DNA from: Gonocerus acuteangulatus
Taxonomy: Eukaryota; Arthropoda; Insecta; Hemiptera; Coreidae
Direction: 5' to 3'
Assembly: GCA_946811695.1 (NCBI GenBank)
Contig: OX328123.1
Span: 11,216,198-11,280,197, forward strand
Length of the DNA stretch: 64,000 nt
Positions 46,083 through 56,746 of the stretch are shown in pieces. Within the stretch, counting starts at the first letter, position 1, and every line of letters begins with the position of its first letter. Under the pieces are notes generated by a model. The model made no database searches. It saw nothing but the letters and a program-made list of their open reading frames with translations, and was not told where the DNA came from. The position numbers were made by a program, and so were the translations under genes.

Positions 46083-46240
46083 TATTAAGTAGAAGGCCAA
46101 CTAGATTGGAATTTATTTCAATTCATTATTTATTATAAATGACCTCTAAGATTGACTACTTAAGACACATATACAGTCAAATGGGGTAACTTTGTGCCGT
46201 TTAGAGTAATTTTGTACCGGTGGCTCTAACTCTACATATC

Positions 46241-46496
46241 GCTCTAGTATTTCTAAAGTGACACAACTCAAATAAAACTCAACTGAAAAAGTGTCACTTT
46301 TGCCTATGTGGGGGGCGTTGGATTCAGACAGGAAGGGTGACACCATCACCCTCTGGTGTACAAGCTCTGAAGCTAGGTACACACAGTTTTGATGGTTCAT
46401 AAAGATATATTTACCAAGTCATTCACAGTCATAACTATGACGGTGTGAATAAAACCGATTTTTGAGTTGTATATAAAACTAGAAATACTAGTGCGA
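46241..46496. mobile_element. MITE, family W copy 2
   Basis: Ends 'cgctctagtatttctaaagt' and 'aaatactagtgcg' in inverted orientation, flanked by 'atat' on both sides. The interior shares 'gacaggaagggtgacac' and 'agctctgaagctaggtacac' with copy 1 at 961-1188. Non-coding. Confidence 0.75.
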
Positions 46497-46499
46497 TAT

Positions 46500-47626
46500 A
46501 TTGCTCTAAATTATATTTAGAGAAAATTTAACTCAATATAAAGCTTGTTGCTTGACCGATGCAAAGTTGTCTAGCTTAGTTATTTTCAAAATAACAATCC
46601 TAATAGCTGACCAAAGAAATTATTGATAAACTATTAGGTACAAGCTATTAAGAGATGTTTAAATGGCTAATGTTCCCTCAATCATTTTAGACAAAAACTG
46701 CAATGATTTTAAATCGGAAACGTAGAACAATGTTACCCAAAGAGCATGGGTAACTTTGTATCACCTTTTAATTGCGTTTTCCCTATTTTATAGTAATTTT
46801 GACACTATTTCATGAAATCTATTTAGACTGATGGAAAATCTTTAAAACTTAACGTGATAACTATAACATTATAATTGGCCTTGTATTAGCAGTTTAATGC
46901 AAATTTGTGGTATAAAGTTACTCCAATTGATCATATAGACTTATAGTACAATTTGATGAAATTACTCTCAGATTTTAGATCACAGAAGTACTGCTTCACG
47001 ACTCTACTCAAGTTTGTTAATATTAAGATTGAAACTCTCATAAAAACTGAAGGAGAGCTCCTGGTAATCTTAAAGTTGACAAATCGTTAAATGCGTCTAA
47101 AATATTCTCTTGATGTTGTCCACTTAAGATAAAAGGATTAAAACTAAATTTGTTTCTCCGATAAAGAAATCTGAATTCCTTTACGCCAATTGGTATTATT
47201 CTATCAAGAATGTACAAAAGCATTGAGCCTTAGTCTAAAAGATATTTTAAATTATTGATATCTTAATTTAATTTTATTCAAGCTATGATATTTTAGATGA
47301 ACAACACAAGAAATGTGTTTATGTCCCGAAACAGAGTGAGTTAAATATCAAAGTAGTTGAGATTTAATATTTGGACGATGAAGCTTCAGCCCCTAGCTGA
47401 GATAACCGTAGCGATGAACGTTGGCTATTAGAGCTATTCAAATGGCTGGGATTCACTAACACTCCTATATTATTTGGGATAATTTCACTTATTCAGTCCA
47501 ATGGAGGAGATAAAAGTTAGAATTTGATCCATTTTTGAATGAAGTCACTTACAGTGGCAAACCATATCCTTAAAACATCATGAGACAGACTTAAAAAGAT
47601 AGGTAGTACCTTCCAAGTTTTATATG

Positions 47627-47630
<4 letters not shown>
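46500..47630. other. laccase intron 1, unexplained part
   Basis: AT-rich; repeated 'taactttgt' / 'acaatgttaccca'-like words (46160-46950) suggest an old repeat with inverted ends, but I cannot define it. No exon. Confidence 0.35.
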
Positions 47631-47631
<1 letters not shown>

Positions 47632-47686
<55 letters not shown>

Positions 47687-47800
47687 ATAGAATGGTTTCT
47701 TACTCCAGTGACAGTTCTCCTCTACTACTTTTCCTGCTATATTTCGCTTGAATTCTCTCCAGCTTTGTCAGGCAGGCCATTGTTTTTTCCTCAGTGGTAG
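47632..47800 (-). repeat. Penelope-like terminal fragment next to (TA)n
   Basis: (TA)n at 47632-47684, then on the - strand 'cctgacaaagctggagagaa' and 'ttcaagcgaaatatagcagg', which aligns with the 3' region of the PLE at 56264-56423 ('cctgaagaagccggagagga', 'cggcgaaatattgcg'). RT absent. Confidence 0.5.
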
Positions 47801-48195
47801 CCAAGGAAATGACTTTTTTCCTAATCTGGGCTGCTTATATGCTGCTAGGTGCCACCAAGGAAGGAAAATAAATAAATAAAAATTAATAATAATTTGCAAG
47901 TAAAAGCAATAATTTTTCCATTCTCGCAACAAAACTCGGTATCTATCATGTCCAACTAATAGGAAAGACTTGTTATAAAAGAAACACAAAATTAGTGCAC
48001 TAGGACCAGGAACAAACATAGTGCGCAATTTTATCTGGAACTCACTTCAAACCAAATTTAAAATGTGCAACAGTCAGACATAATTTTTTCCTTGTTCAAT
48101 GAAATATGTTGTTGTTTTGTTTTATATAATTCAAAACTAATCAGTATAAGTAGAGATTAACAGAAAATACTATATTATTATTGAGTCAAAAAAAA

Positions 48196-48300
48196 AGTCC
48201 ACCTCACAGAAATTGGGCCATCTTAGAGCATTTCCAGTCTTATCCCTAGGATGATTATGAAAGCTAAGAATAGAAACAGTTAACGTGTAGTCTTAATCTT
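48196..48300 (+). mobile_element. diverged Family H 5'-end fragment
   Basis: 'agtccacctcacagaaattg', 'ggccatcttagagcatttcc', 'agtcttatccctagg' follow the order of the Family H start with several substitutions, after an A-run. Confidence 0.55.
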
Positions 48301-48534
48301 CCATGAAAAATGTAAACACATGTAAAAATGTAAAATGAAATATCAAAGCGAAGCAAGATCTTAGGAACTACAACAGGAAACTGGCAGCATCCTAAGTACA
48401 AATTACTCCCTTTAAGCAATGATTTCTCCAAATGAGATCACTCTATCAAAATTCATTTAAGAACAGTATTTTATTTATTTAAATGTTAACGTCCATTATA
48501 ACTAACACGGAACTGTAGGACGGGTTATCTATAT

Positions 48535-48762
48535 AGGGGCGAGGTTAGCTCAGTGGTCCAACCCAGCCTTTAATTAATTTAATAATGGGTACCTTGGTGC
48601 TAATGACTCTAGCAATCGAAACACCAAGGGGAAAATCAGGCGGCCAGAGCATAGTACTGACCACATTATCTCCCTAGTGTGCCGTATGGTCATGAATCAG
48701 ATACCTCTACAGTATCTGCCCCTCAGGGCCCTTGTGGCCTGTTACGGGACTGATTTTTTTTT
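48535..48762 (+). repeat. SINE family S2 (tRNA-headed)
   Basis: The head 'ggcgaggttagctcagtggt' contains an A-box-like tRNA sequence. The body 'ttggtgctaatgactctagc', 'ggggaaaatcaggcggccag' and 'gtgccgtatggtcatgaatc' matches 14230-14643 inverted and a fragment at 50888-50990. Tail of T/A homopolymer shared with the next SINE. Confidence 0.65.
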
Positions 48763-48905
48763 TTTTTTTTTTAAATCAATAGATAACCACCCTTTTCTAG
48801 CTAGAGTATTTATTTTTTCTAAAGAAAAGCCACCACCCCATAGTGGGAATTGAACCCACGACCCTTGGTACAAAGTGTTAAAAGCTCACGGTCATCGGGC
48901 CTCCA
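48763..48905 (-). repeat. second tRNA-like SINE, tail to tail with S2
   Basis: On the - strand: 'gaggcccgatgaccgtgagc', 'gtcgtgggttcaattcccac' (B box) and 'tatggggtggtggctttt', ending in an A-rich tail (T-run on +). A- and B-box spacing is roughly tRNA-like, but the acceptor stem is absent. Confidence 0.65.
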
Positions 48906-49271
48906 AGAACAGTATTTGTAGGAAATTTCACAAGCTTTCGAATAGATGCGTTACATATGCTACAATTTCACAACTGGTTTCGAAATACCTAAAAAAATAT
49001 AAAAAACTCCCAAGAAAAATCTAGTTTTTCATTTTAAATAAATTTCTCAGCAAGTTGGCATAAAGTAGTCAATTTGCTGAGAAATGTACTTTCTGCAGGA
49101 CATTCATCATACTTTTGTTTAATAATTCAAAGTTCCACTATTAGCAGATTAAGGAAGGGCCAGAGTCTTCTATATTGAGAATGAGTTATAGAGTTTCTCA
49201 TTCTCAAAATTTCTTGTAAAAAAAATAAAAATCCTTTCTTCATCCATGATCATAGAAATTATTCCTTTCAG

Positions 49272-49401
49272 GACTCTCCCATTTGAAGAGTAGTCCTCCT
49301 AAATCATGGGTCCATATGGATGAATGTAAGAGAGACTGTGATGGAATTCCGAAGAGATGTTTCATGAAAATGGCGTTAGAACGCTATACAGTTTTAGGGC
49401 C
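49272..49401 (+). CDS. laccase exon 2
   Basis: 130 nt encoding aa 20-63. It carries the Cys-rich N-terminal motif of insect laccases, 'ECKRDCDGIPKRCFM', followed by 'LERYTVLGP'. Acceptor tttcag at 49266-49271, donor gtaagt. Phase 1 in, phase 2 out. It follows a 5.2-kb intron packed with repeats. Confidence 0.85.
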
Positions 49402-50550
49402 GTAAGTATCAGCATTCCGATGCTTTAGTCTACATATTTTTTGTGCTTTTAATGAAATATAAACAGTATGTACTTGTTAGCTGAATTGTAACTCCAGGTA
49501 TTGAAATATTAAACATATATTGATTACATAATATGTATTCATCAATATTTTGCTACATAAAGAACAAAACTGAAAGAATTTTATCAGTTAATGGAAAATA
49601 TATACCAGAAGCAGTATAGGAGGATTCTCATATAGTCAATAGAAATGCAAAGTATCAGATGTGAAAAACAATATTTTTTAATTGCTGTTGGACTGATGTA
49701 GGTTATGGCAAACTCTCGAAAATTAAAGAAACGTAATTATCAATTACAGAAAATCAAACTAACGAATGTGCATTAAGTCTAATTAAAACATATCATAGGA
49801 TAAAATATATATAAAGTCATCTATAAGGTACCAAACCACTTTTCACATTTGATACTTTGCATTTATATCGATGATATACAGGATGGATCGCAAGTAAATG
49901 ACAATACTCGAGGGGTAAAACTAGACAGAAAATGTAGTTAAACCCTGCAACCTCATGTTTCCATCTATTTTTGTTCCAGAGATTTGCCGTTCCAAAAGTC
50001 ATTTAGAAAGACGTGTTTTTTGTAGGAATCCCTAGTTTTCTCGGCTTATACACGTTATTTTTCAACCTTACATTAATTTTTTGAAATCAGCATTAAAATT
50101 ACTTCAAGGCTACTTTCAATGTTCAAAAGTGTTTTTTTTTTTCAAATGACTGTTCAAAAAGTTGATATTAAGAAGAAAGTCTAGTTAGCGGCAAATTTTC
50201 AAGAATCGTTACTCTTCCAAGAATACAAATAATACATTGCACTGATGGAGTTCATTGTCTAATTGGAAATTTAGGGAGAAAAACTACTGATAAATAAAAC
50301 TAATATAATTTTCAAAAATAAATGAAAATGATTATTATTTTTTAAATAACCTTTAGAACTGCATGTCTCTGGAACAAAAAAAGAGAGAAACAAGTGTTTG
50401 GCAGCATTGTTGGTCCAGTTTCACTCCCTTGAGTACTGTCACCATACATGTCAATTTTCCTCCAAATTATAAATTACTTGTACTGTACTCAAAGAAAAAT
50501 TGCATGTACAAATATTACAGTGCTTCTAATTTTGGTCATGATATGTGTAG
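49402..50550. other. laccase intron 2, possible TIR element
   Basis: 'aatgcaaagtatcagatgtg' (about 49645) and 'cacatttgatactttgcatt' (about 49843) are inverted copies 200 bp apart. 'ttgttccagaga' (49973) and 'tctctggaacaa' (50370) form another inverted pair. These suggest two nested or overlapping MITEs; ends not defined. Confidence 0.45.
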
Positions 50551-50674
50551 GGGATGCGGAAATTGCACTGCTGGAGTTACCGAAGACTGCTTCAATCCGC
50601 AATGCATAACTGCAGATGGTTTCCATCGGTCTATCATCACAGTTAACAGGCAGATTCCTGGACCTCCTATAGAG
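50551..50674 (+). CDS. laccase exon 3
   Basis: 124 nt encoding aa 63-104: 'GCGNCTAGVTEDCFNPQC', then 'ITADGFHRSIITVNRQIPGP'. The Cys spacing and the D-G-x-x-R...V-N-R-x-x-P-G-P pattern are diagnostic for insect laccases just ahead of the first copper site. Acceptor 'gtgtag', donor gtgatt (weaker). An open frame runs upstream to 50363 but precedes the acceptor. Confidence 0.88.
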
Positions 50675-50887
50675 GTGATTAAGTGTTTTTTTTTTTTTTC
50701 TTTTATTTACATTTTCGCAGCTAAGGAACCTTTTTTAAAACCAAGAAAGCGACCATTAAACTACTAAAAACAATGTGGCATACAAATTTATTTTAATTTC
50801 TAATGTGGTTAGGTGTTATCAAGTAGGTCTCAGGAAGACATGAGCATTTGTAGGCAGTACGTTTACATTGTAAATATACATAAATCA

Positions 50888-50990
50888 TTCCCGTCAGAGG
50901 CCAGAAGGGCCCAGAGAGGCAGATAATGTAGAGGTATCTGATTCTTGATCATATGACACATGAGGGAGATAGTATGGTCAGTCCCACTTT
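50888..50990 (-). repeat. SINE S2 fragment
   Basis: 'aggtatctgattcttgatca' and 'gagggagatagtatggtcag' match the inner part of the S2 SINE in reverse orientation. Confidence 0.6.
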
Positions 50991-51129
50991 TTTTAATTTG
51001 GACATTCGTAATCCTTCAATACAGCCCAGGATATCCTTATCAAAGACATAACAGTTCTGTCATTACACACTTAATTCAGTTAGATACATTGCACTACCTG
51101 GTAAGCTTGTTTATACTGTAACGGGTGAT

Positions 51130-51320
51130 TGCTATGACTCATATAAGGTGTGGGGGCTGCAGCCCCCTCGAAATCAGTGAAAATGTGTCATAAAAACCTT
51201 AAATAAATTAAATAAGATCAATTTGTTCAGAAAAAAAACATTTTTCTTTTAGTGCAATAGCGTTTTAATTGGCCAACTATTCCATGCTCTAAATTGTTAG
51301 TATTCCATACCCCTAAATGC
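51130..51320. mobile_element. hAT-type MITE, family Z copy 3 (partial)
   Basis: 'tcatataaggtgtgggggct', 'gcagccccctcgaaat' and 'caatagcgttttaattggcc', then 'ttgttagtattccatacccc', as in copies 1 and 2; the right terminus is missing. Confidence 0.6.
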
Positions 51321-51351
51321 TGAACAATGTTCTTTTTCTCATCAGTTGAGC

Positions 51352-52036
51352 CAGGGACCGAAAATAACTATTAATTTTTATTTCAAATGAGTTTCACTTT
51401 ATCTTTAATTTTTATTATTGGGAAATAAAACTAAAAATTCCATCATAATTGATATATTTTATTATTTAAAAAAAAAAATCTAATAATTTTTATTTCAAAA
51501 ACTTAAAAATAAAAATTATTTGAATAATGTTATTTCAAAATTTTTTTTATAAAAATGTTTAATAACAATTTTTTATTACTTTAACTTTAAACATTATTTT
51601 AAATAAAAAAACAATATTACTTCCATAATGAATAGAAAGTAATGCATAAAAACAAATTCTAGAATATAAAATATATACTCATACAAATCAATTGGATTTA
51701 GACGAACTTTGATTCACTGACATAAAGAAATAACTTCTAATAAACAAAAGATTCCAAATCAAGTATTTATTCATTTATTCCGAGGATAAGAGATATTTAA
51801 TAAATGAGTTTCACTTAACCTTTAATTTTTATTATTGGGAAATAAAAATAAAAATTCCATCGTAATTGATATATTTTATTATTTTTTTTAAAACAATTTT
51901 CTAATAATTTTTATTTCAAAAACTTAAAAATAAAAATTATTTCATAACAGTTATTCATTAATTTTAAAAATATAAATTATCAAGTAATATTTTTGCATAA
52001 TTTTTAGGAAACATTTAATTTTTATTTCGGTCCTTG
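51352..52036. mobile_element. hAT-like MITE, AT-rich
   Basis: Ends 'cagggaccgaaaataa' and 'ttatttcggtccttg' are inverted copies and are flanked by 'gttgagc' (51345-51351 and 52037-52043), a 7- to 8-bp duplication. The interior has a 140-bp direct repeat (51387-51525 and 51803-51945: 'aaatgagtttcactt', 'tttattattgggaaataaaa'). No coding sequence. Confidence 0.75.
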
Positions 52037-52306
52037 GTTGAGCCCATGAAATTTGTGAGAATAGCGTTTTAATGCCAATTGTTATGTTTGTACACTCTTG
52101 ATTAGGCTAGTGTGATATTTGTAGTATCTGTTTTAACCTGAGAGTGACCAGTGAACTTATATCTAAGTCTTCAAAATGAAGATTGGATAACAAATAATGC
52201 ATGGCTATTAGACGCTATCTTTATTTCTGCTAAAAATACCTATAAAGCTAACTAATTCATTTTAGCTTGAAAAAGGAAAAACAAACAAAAAAAAAATCTA
52301 TACTTA

Positions 52307-52788
52307 ATGGGCCAATTAGGGAGGACAGGATTTAAATGAATAGATAATGGGGAAATATTTTAGAGAAGCAGAATTCCATTCCAAAGCTTTAATTTACACT
52401 AAGATAACTAAAACATACATAAAAATTGTAAAAAATTGCTAAGACGAGAGACAAGTTGACCCAGAGAGAGCTAGTTAGAGTGACTACTATCATATTGGGG
52501 GATAAGAGAATATTGGGCTGACGTACCTTTGACAAACATCTGGGCCCATCTGGGGCGTCACTCAAGAAGTGTTGTGGATTCTGACTTGTTGGAGGTAAGC
52601 CGGCCCTTATGAACCCTTCATCCCACCTCTGCTGTAAGCTCATGGCTGTATGAGGTAATTCTTGTAGACCTTACGGAATTGCCTTATGTCTCTGCCTTGT
52701 GCAGTGCTAATGAACCCATAGATTCGTTGTTCCCCCATCTCCAATGTTTATTCACTTACTCTAAGTCCAAGGGAATACAGGGCCTTAA
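52307..52788 (-). repeat. solo LTR related to the Gypsy LTR
   Basis: Aligns over its length with the 528-bp LTR at 22683: 'ggggaaatattttagagaag', 'aatttacact', 'catctgggccc', 'ggaggtaagcc', 'ttattcactta', 'cagggcctta'. There are many substitutions and small deletions, and no internal element sequence beside it, so it is an old recombination product or a diverged relative. Same orientation as the full element. In laccase intron 3, ending 78 bp before exon 4. Confidence 0.8.
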
Positions 52789-52865
52789 AATTAGTTGTGT
52801 TAAGTTCGTGGATATTTAGAGGTGCACATTCATATAATTCTAAATGACATTTTATTGCTATTCAG

Positions 52866-53076
52866 ATCTGCATAAACGATGAAATAATGGTTGATGTTGA
52901 AAACATGATGCCCGATGAAGTAACTTCAATGCACTGGCATGGGATAAGGCAAATTGGAACTCCGTACTCGGACGGAACAGCCTATGTTACCCAGTGCCCT
53001 ATAATTCCAGCGACATCATTCCGTTATCGATTCACTCCAGATACTCCCGGCACATTCTGGTATCATTCACACATTG
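52866..53076 (+). CDS. laccase exon 4, copper sites
   Basis: 211 nt encoding aa 105-175. It contains the first copper-binding motif 'MHWHGIRQ' (His127 and His129) and the second, 'FWYHSHIG' (His171 and His173), ligands of the type 2/3 trinuclear cluster. Also 'TPYSDGTAYVTQCPI' between them. Acceptor ctattcag, donor gtaaga, phase 1. A solo LTR ends about 78 bp upstream of this exon. Confidence 0.92.
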
Positions 53077-53553
53077 GTAAGAAGATTTCAACATTATACA
53101 GTTTCCAATACTATGTTTGTTTTAATGCTCCAGGAGAATGACATGGTAATGAATTAAAATAATTTCCTGAATTATAAAATATAAGTACATCTACACATTA
53201 AGCATTTTACACATATATTGAACTTATAAACAGTAAGTTTATAATAATGATTAGGACTGAGCAGAAGAGATAGTGGAAAAGTATTAGTTCTCACTCCCCT
53301 CATCATCAAATTCACTGTTTGATTGTAATTTAATAGCAAGACATCAGGAAGACCCCCCATTGTCCTAAACTCTCTAAAGGAAGAGCTATTAAAAAATGAT
53401 ATCTATATTTTTCGCACAATTTCATTGTAGAACAAAAACTTTCCACCTTATTTGCCTTTGTATTCAAATTAATAGACGAACGTATGTTTAAACACAATGA
53501 AGCTTAAATTCAATTAATTTTTAATTTTTATTTTAGTGATTATTTATTATTGA

Positions 53554-53960
53554 CTAGCTGAATACCCGTGCTTTGTCACGGCAGATAAGTAGTTCTTTTA
53601 TTGTGTTAAATAATGCATCACCAAAATTAATGCGACTACATAATTTTGTGCAGTTTATTATAGCATGGCTCCCGTCATACTATAAGTTGTTCATTAATTG
53701 ATAAGTAATCAAAGTATAATGTTTCTTGACATTGGGGCGCTCCGGACCAGTGTCACTTAAAAATTTGCATATCAAAAAATCCTTTCTTAGCGAGAGTCTA
53801 CATACTAAAGGGAGTGTCCATGCAAAAGTTCAAATTTTTCTGTCGAGTGGTTTGGGCTGGGTGATGATAGGTCAGTGAGTCAATGAGTGAGTGAGTGAGT
53901 GGTATTTGACAAATTAAGACATTAATCATGAATTTCAAAAGCATTCAAAACGTGGTTAAC
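53554..53960 (-). mobile_element. Helitron 3' part
   Basis: On the - strand it ends 'ctgccgtgacaaagcacggg', 'tattcag', CTAG (53554-53557), then a host base. The hairpin is ccgtg/cacgg with loop acaaag. The interior has 'agtgagtgagtgagtgg' and 'ccatgcaaaagttcaaattt', words common in insect Helitrons. The 5' end is not located. Confidence 0.7.
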
Positions 53961-54448
53961 TTTAAAAATCTTACTATTATGGAAAAATTTAAATGTATAT
54001 TATAAAACAAAAATTACCTTGTATCTATAGGTACAGCTTTCATTTGCAATAGGAACCTCAATAATATACTTGATCCTGCATTCAATTTCTCTCAACTTCC
54101 AGCTTTGATGCATTGAAGACTCAACACCACTGTTTGACATAAGCTGTCCTCATAAACCTTCCTCAAGGGGAAGGACTAGAGAGAGACTGACCAGACACAG
54201 TCTTTCTATCTTCTCATTGGATGGAGAAGCCTTCTTGATTTGAATGAAGGAAAATTTGTAGGATCAACATTTTACATTACTACAAAAGTAGAAAGATTCA
54301 ACACGTACTTTATTTAAATCAAATTCATTTATGTTGGCGTTATCACAACAATTAAAAATATCAATTAGAGAAAAAGTAAAGCCCCACAAATAAAATTATT
54401 TGAAATCTTTAAAGATTCCCAGAAGCAATGCAATTACAGTTTTTTTTT

Positions 54449-54748
54449 TTTAATAGAATGATTTACTTTTAGGTCAGCAGAAACTTGATGGTATGACTGG
54501 ATCTCGGAAACGGCTAATCCGATTTAGTTGCGGTTTTCACTAATATATTGTGGTTCACTTAACATTTAGTATTTGTTTCATGTCAATCGGTTCATAAATA
54601 AAAAAGTTACGCTAATGTAAAGAATCACGTCGAACATTTCATGAACTATCGTTAACACGAGACACACCAGAGTTTTTTGTTTTTTCGTCACAATACTTTA
54701 ATAGAATGATTTACTTTTAGGTCAGCAGAAACTTGATGGTATGACTGG
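54449..54748. repeat. 52-bp direct repeat around a 196-bp Helitron-derived insert
   Basis: 54449-54500 and 54697-54748 are identical 52-bp copies spanning the exon 5 acceptor and the first exon bases. Between them, 54501-54696 (196 bp) is identical by eye to 55524-55719, an interior part of the Helitron 1 kb downstream. The insert has no Helitron ends. See findings. Confidence 0.9.
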
Positions 54749-54941
54749 CCCAGTAATTGTTCGTAATATAAAAAAGAATGATCCACACGGAGATCTTTAT
54801 GATGAAGATTTGTCAGAGCATCTAATATTTATAAAGGACTGGACGCACGTCCCCGGAGAAGATATGATGACTGGTCTGCATACTAATAAAATACCTCAGA
54901 TGCCTAAATCTTTACTTATTAATGGTAGAAGTGATTATTAT
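54721..54941 (+). CDS. laccase exon 5
   Basis: 221 nt encoding aa 175-248: 'QQKLDGMTGPVIVRNIKK', 'DEDLSEHLIFIKDWTHVPG', 'PKSLLINGRSDYY'. This is the end of cupredoxin domain 1 and the linker to domain 2; the 'SLLINGR' motif is typical. Its acceptor 'ttacttttag' and first 28 bases are duplicated at 54461-54500, 248 bp upstream. The downstream set is the one that reads on in frame. Donor gtaagt, phase 0. Confidence 0.9.
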
Positions 54942-55352
54942 GTAAGTAATTACACTCAGTGAATAAATCTATACATATAATGTAATACTTATTTACTCTT
55001 GGGAATTGACGCCAATGTAAGCAAATGTGTTGCTCTGTAAACAAAGCTATTTTTATTAGACTAATATTGATTACATATGTATGAAAACTAATGGCATGAA
55101 TACAATGGAATACTACCTGTAAACAAAGAAACAACATTTAAAGTTTCTATTTACAGTGTCAACCCCCTAATTATATTATTTACATTAAAATAATTTTTAA
55201 TAATTAATTTTCATAACTCTACTTCATTAAATGAAAAAACAAAAAACTTATGTGCCAGCTGTTCTAAATACCAGCTGTTCTAAAATCTATTATTCTTGTT
55301 TCTTAAAAGCTAATGAACATTAAAATATTAAAATATAAATTAAAGAAATATA
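54942..55352. other. laccase intron 5, plain AT-rich part
   Basis: No repeat partner or exon seen. Confidence 0.35.
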
Positions 55353-55947
55353 TCCTAGTTTCTTTGCATACATATAATAAAGTTCTAACGGATCACTGTC
55401 TGTACATGGAAGATATATGGGAAAAATACTATTGGGGGCCTTGTCTCTCGTCTTAACGCAATAGTACCCAAAACAATAATTTTTAGAATTTATGTCTGTT
55501 TGTGTGTTTATCTGTGCACGCTAATCTCGGAAACGGCTAATCCGATTTAGTTGCGGTTTTCACTAATATATTGTGGTTCACTTAACATTTAGTATTTGTT
55601 TCATGTCAATCGGTTCATAAATAAAAAAGTTACGCTAATGTAAAGAATCACGTCGAACATTTCATGAACTATCGTTAACACGAGACACACCAGAGTTTTT
55701 TGTTTTTTCGTCACAATACTTGGTATATAGTATTCCCCTAGCAAATGATTGAATGAGTTCGTTAATCAGCAAAATTAGTTCATCTGGAGGGGGGGGGGAA
55801 CTCCGGACCCAAAGTAGTTATTCGCCCATACAATTATTGTTGTATTGCAACAAAATTTGGCATTCGTTGTGGAAATAAATAGAAAAATATGTTGTAAAAA
55901 TAAACTAAATCGGTTCACTATCCACACAAAGTCGCGGGCACAGCTAG
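55353..55947 (+). mobile_element. non-autonomous Helitron
   Basis: The 3' end 'caaagtcgcgggcacag' then CTAG (55944-55947), followed by T. The 5' end is probably TC at 55353 after an A, followed by 'tttgcatacatataataaag' and 'ctgtctgtacatggaag', the usual start region of insect Helitrons. About 595 bp, no Rep/helicase. The A and T flanks fit Helitron insertion at AT. It is the source of the 196-bp copy at 54501. Confidence 0.75.
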
Positions 55948-56217
55948 TAACAATAATAATAACTTATTTGTGATAATTATGATGATTTTATAACATAAAT
56001 AGCTGAGGATAAAGAAAATTAAAATTTTTGGATAAGTAACCATTTTTCTGTCTTGCACATCAGTAGGTGGCATTCTCCACTCCTGAGGGAGTTGATCTTT
56101 AGCAAGTTAAGTATGAAGATAAATAATAATAATATTCAAACAGAAAATTGATGAAAACTAGATGAAGTTTTTAATACAATTCCTTATATTTACTAACAAA
56201 ATAAATTGCCTTATATG

Positions 56218-56221
<4 letters not shown>

Positions 56222-56260
<39 letters not shown>
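56222..56260. repeat. (TA)n next to the PLE end
   Basis: Pure TA array immediately beyond the 3' end of the Penelope-like element. Confidence 0.85.
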
Positions 56261-56261
<1 letters not shown>

Positions 56262-56262
<1 letters not shown>

Positions 56263-56423
56263 TATTTTTCAAGCTACTTCGCTGGGAATTAAATGTGTTG
56301 TTCATTCGGCATCTGTCTCCAGCGGTCTTGCTCCTCCTGTCATCGCAATATTTCGCCGGATTCCTCTCCGGCTTCTTCAGGCAATCATTCATCCTTGCTG
56401 GTTGGTAAGGGAATGAGCTCGTC
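56262..56423 (-). mobile_element. PLE 3' terminal region
   Basis: Continuation, on the - strand, of the PLE interrupted at 60764: 'gagctcattcccttaccaac', 'gattgcctgaagaagccgga', 'gaggaatccggcgaaatatt'. A stem (agccgg/ccggc) separates 'ctgaaga' from 'gaaa', a hammerhead-like arrangement typical of PLE terminal repeats. It ends at (TA)n. Related tails at 47700 and 4440. Confidence 0.65.
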
Positions 56424-56746
56424 TTTTTTTTTTTTTTTTTTTTTTTCCCACCCTCCAAAATTTATTTAGTATGTACATAGAGACCTCCAGGCCCAACGGG
56501 TTGGAGCCTGGAGCTGGACTTAAATCTACACCTTATCCTACGCTTACGTACTAGAAGGGGGATGTATTTACAATCGGGGGGACTTAAGCCTACTTAGTCT
56601 AGGGTACTAAAACTAGGGGGAGTCAAGGTGGTCTAGGGAGGGGCTAGACTAGGAGGTATCTTAAGGCTAACTTAATACTAACTTAATCTAATGTGTACAC
56701 ATTTTATTTACATTTATTTACAATTATTTACAATATAAAGCTGCTT

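Noticed and set aside
50363..50550. Upstream extension of the laccase exon 3 reading frame
   Set aside because: The acceptor at 50549-50550 gives a perfect phase match with exon 2, and the upstream residues do not resemble laccase.
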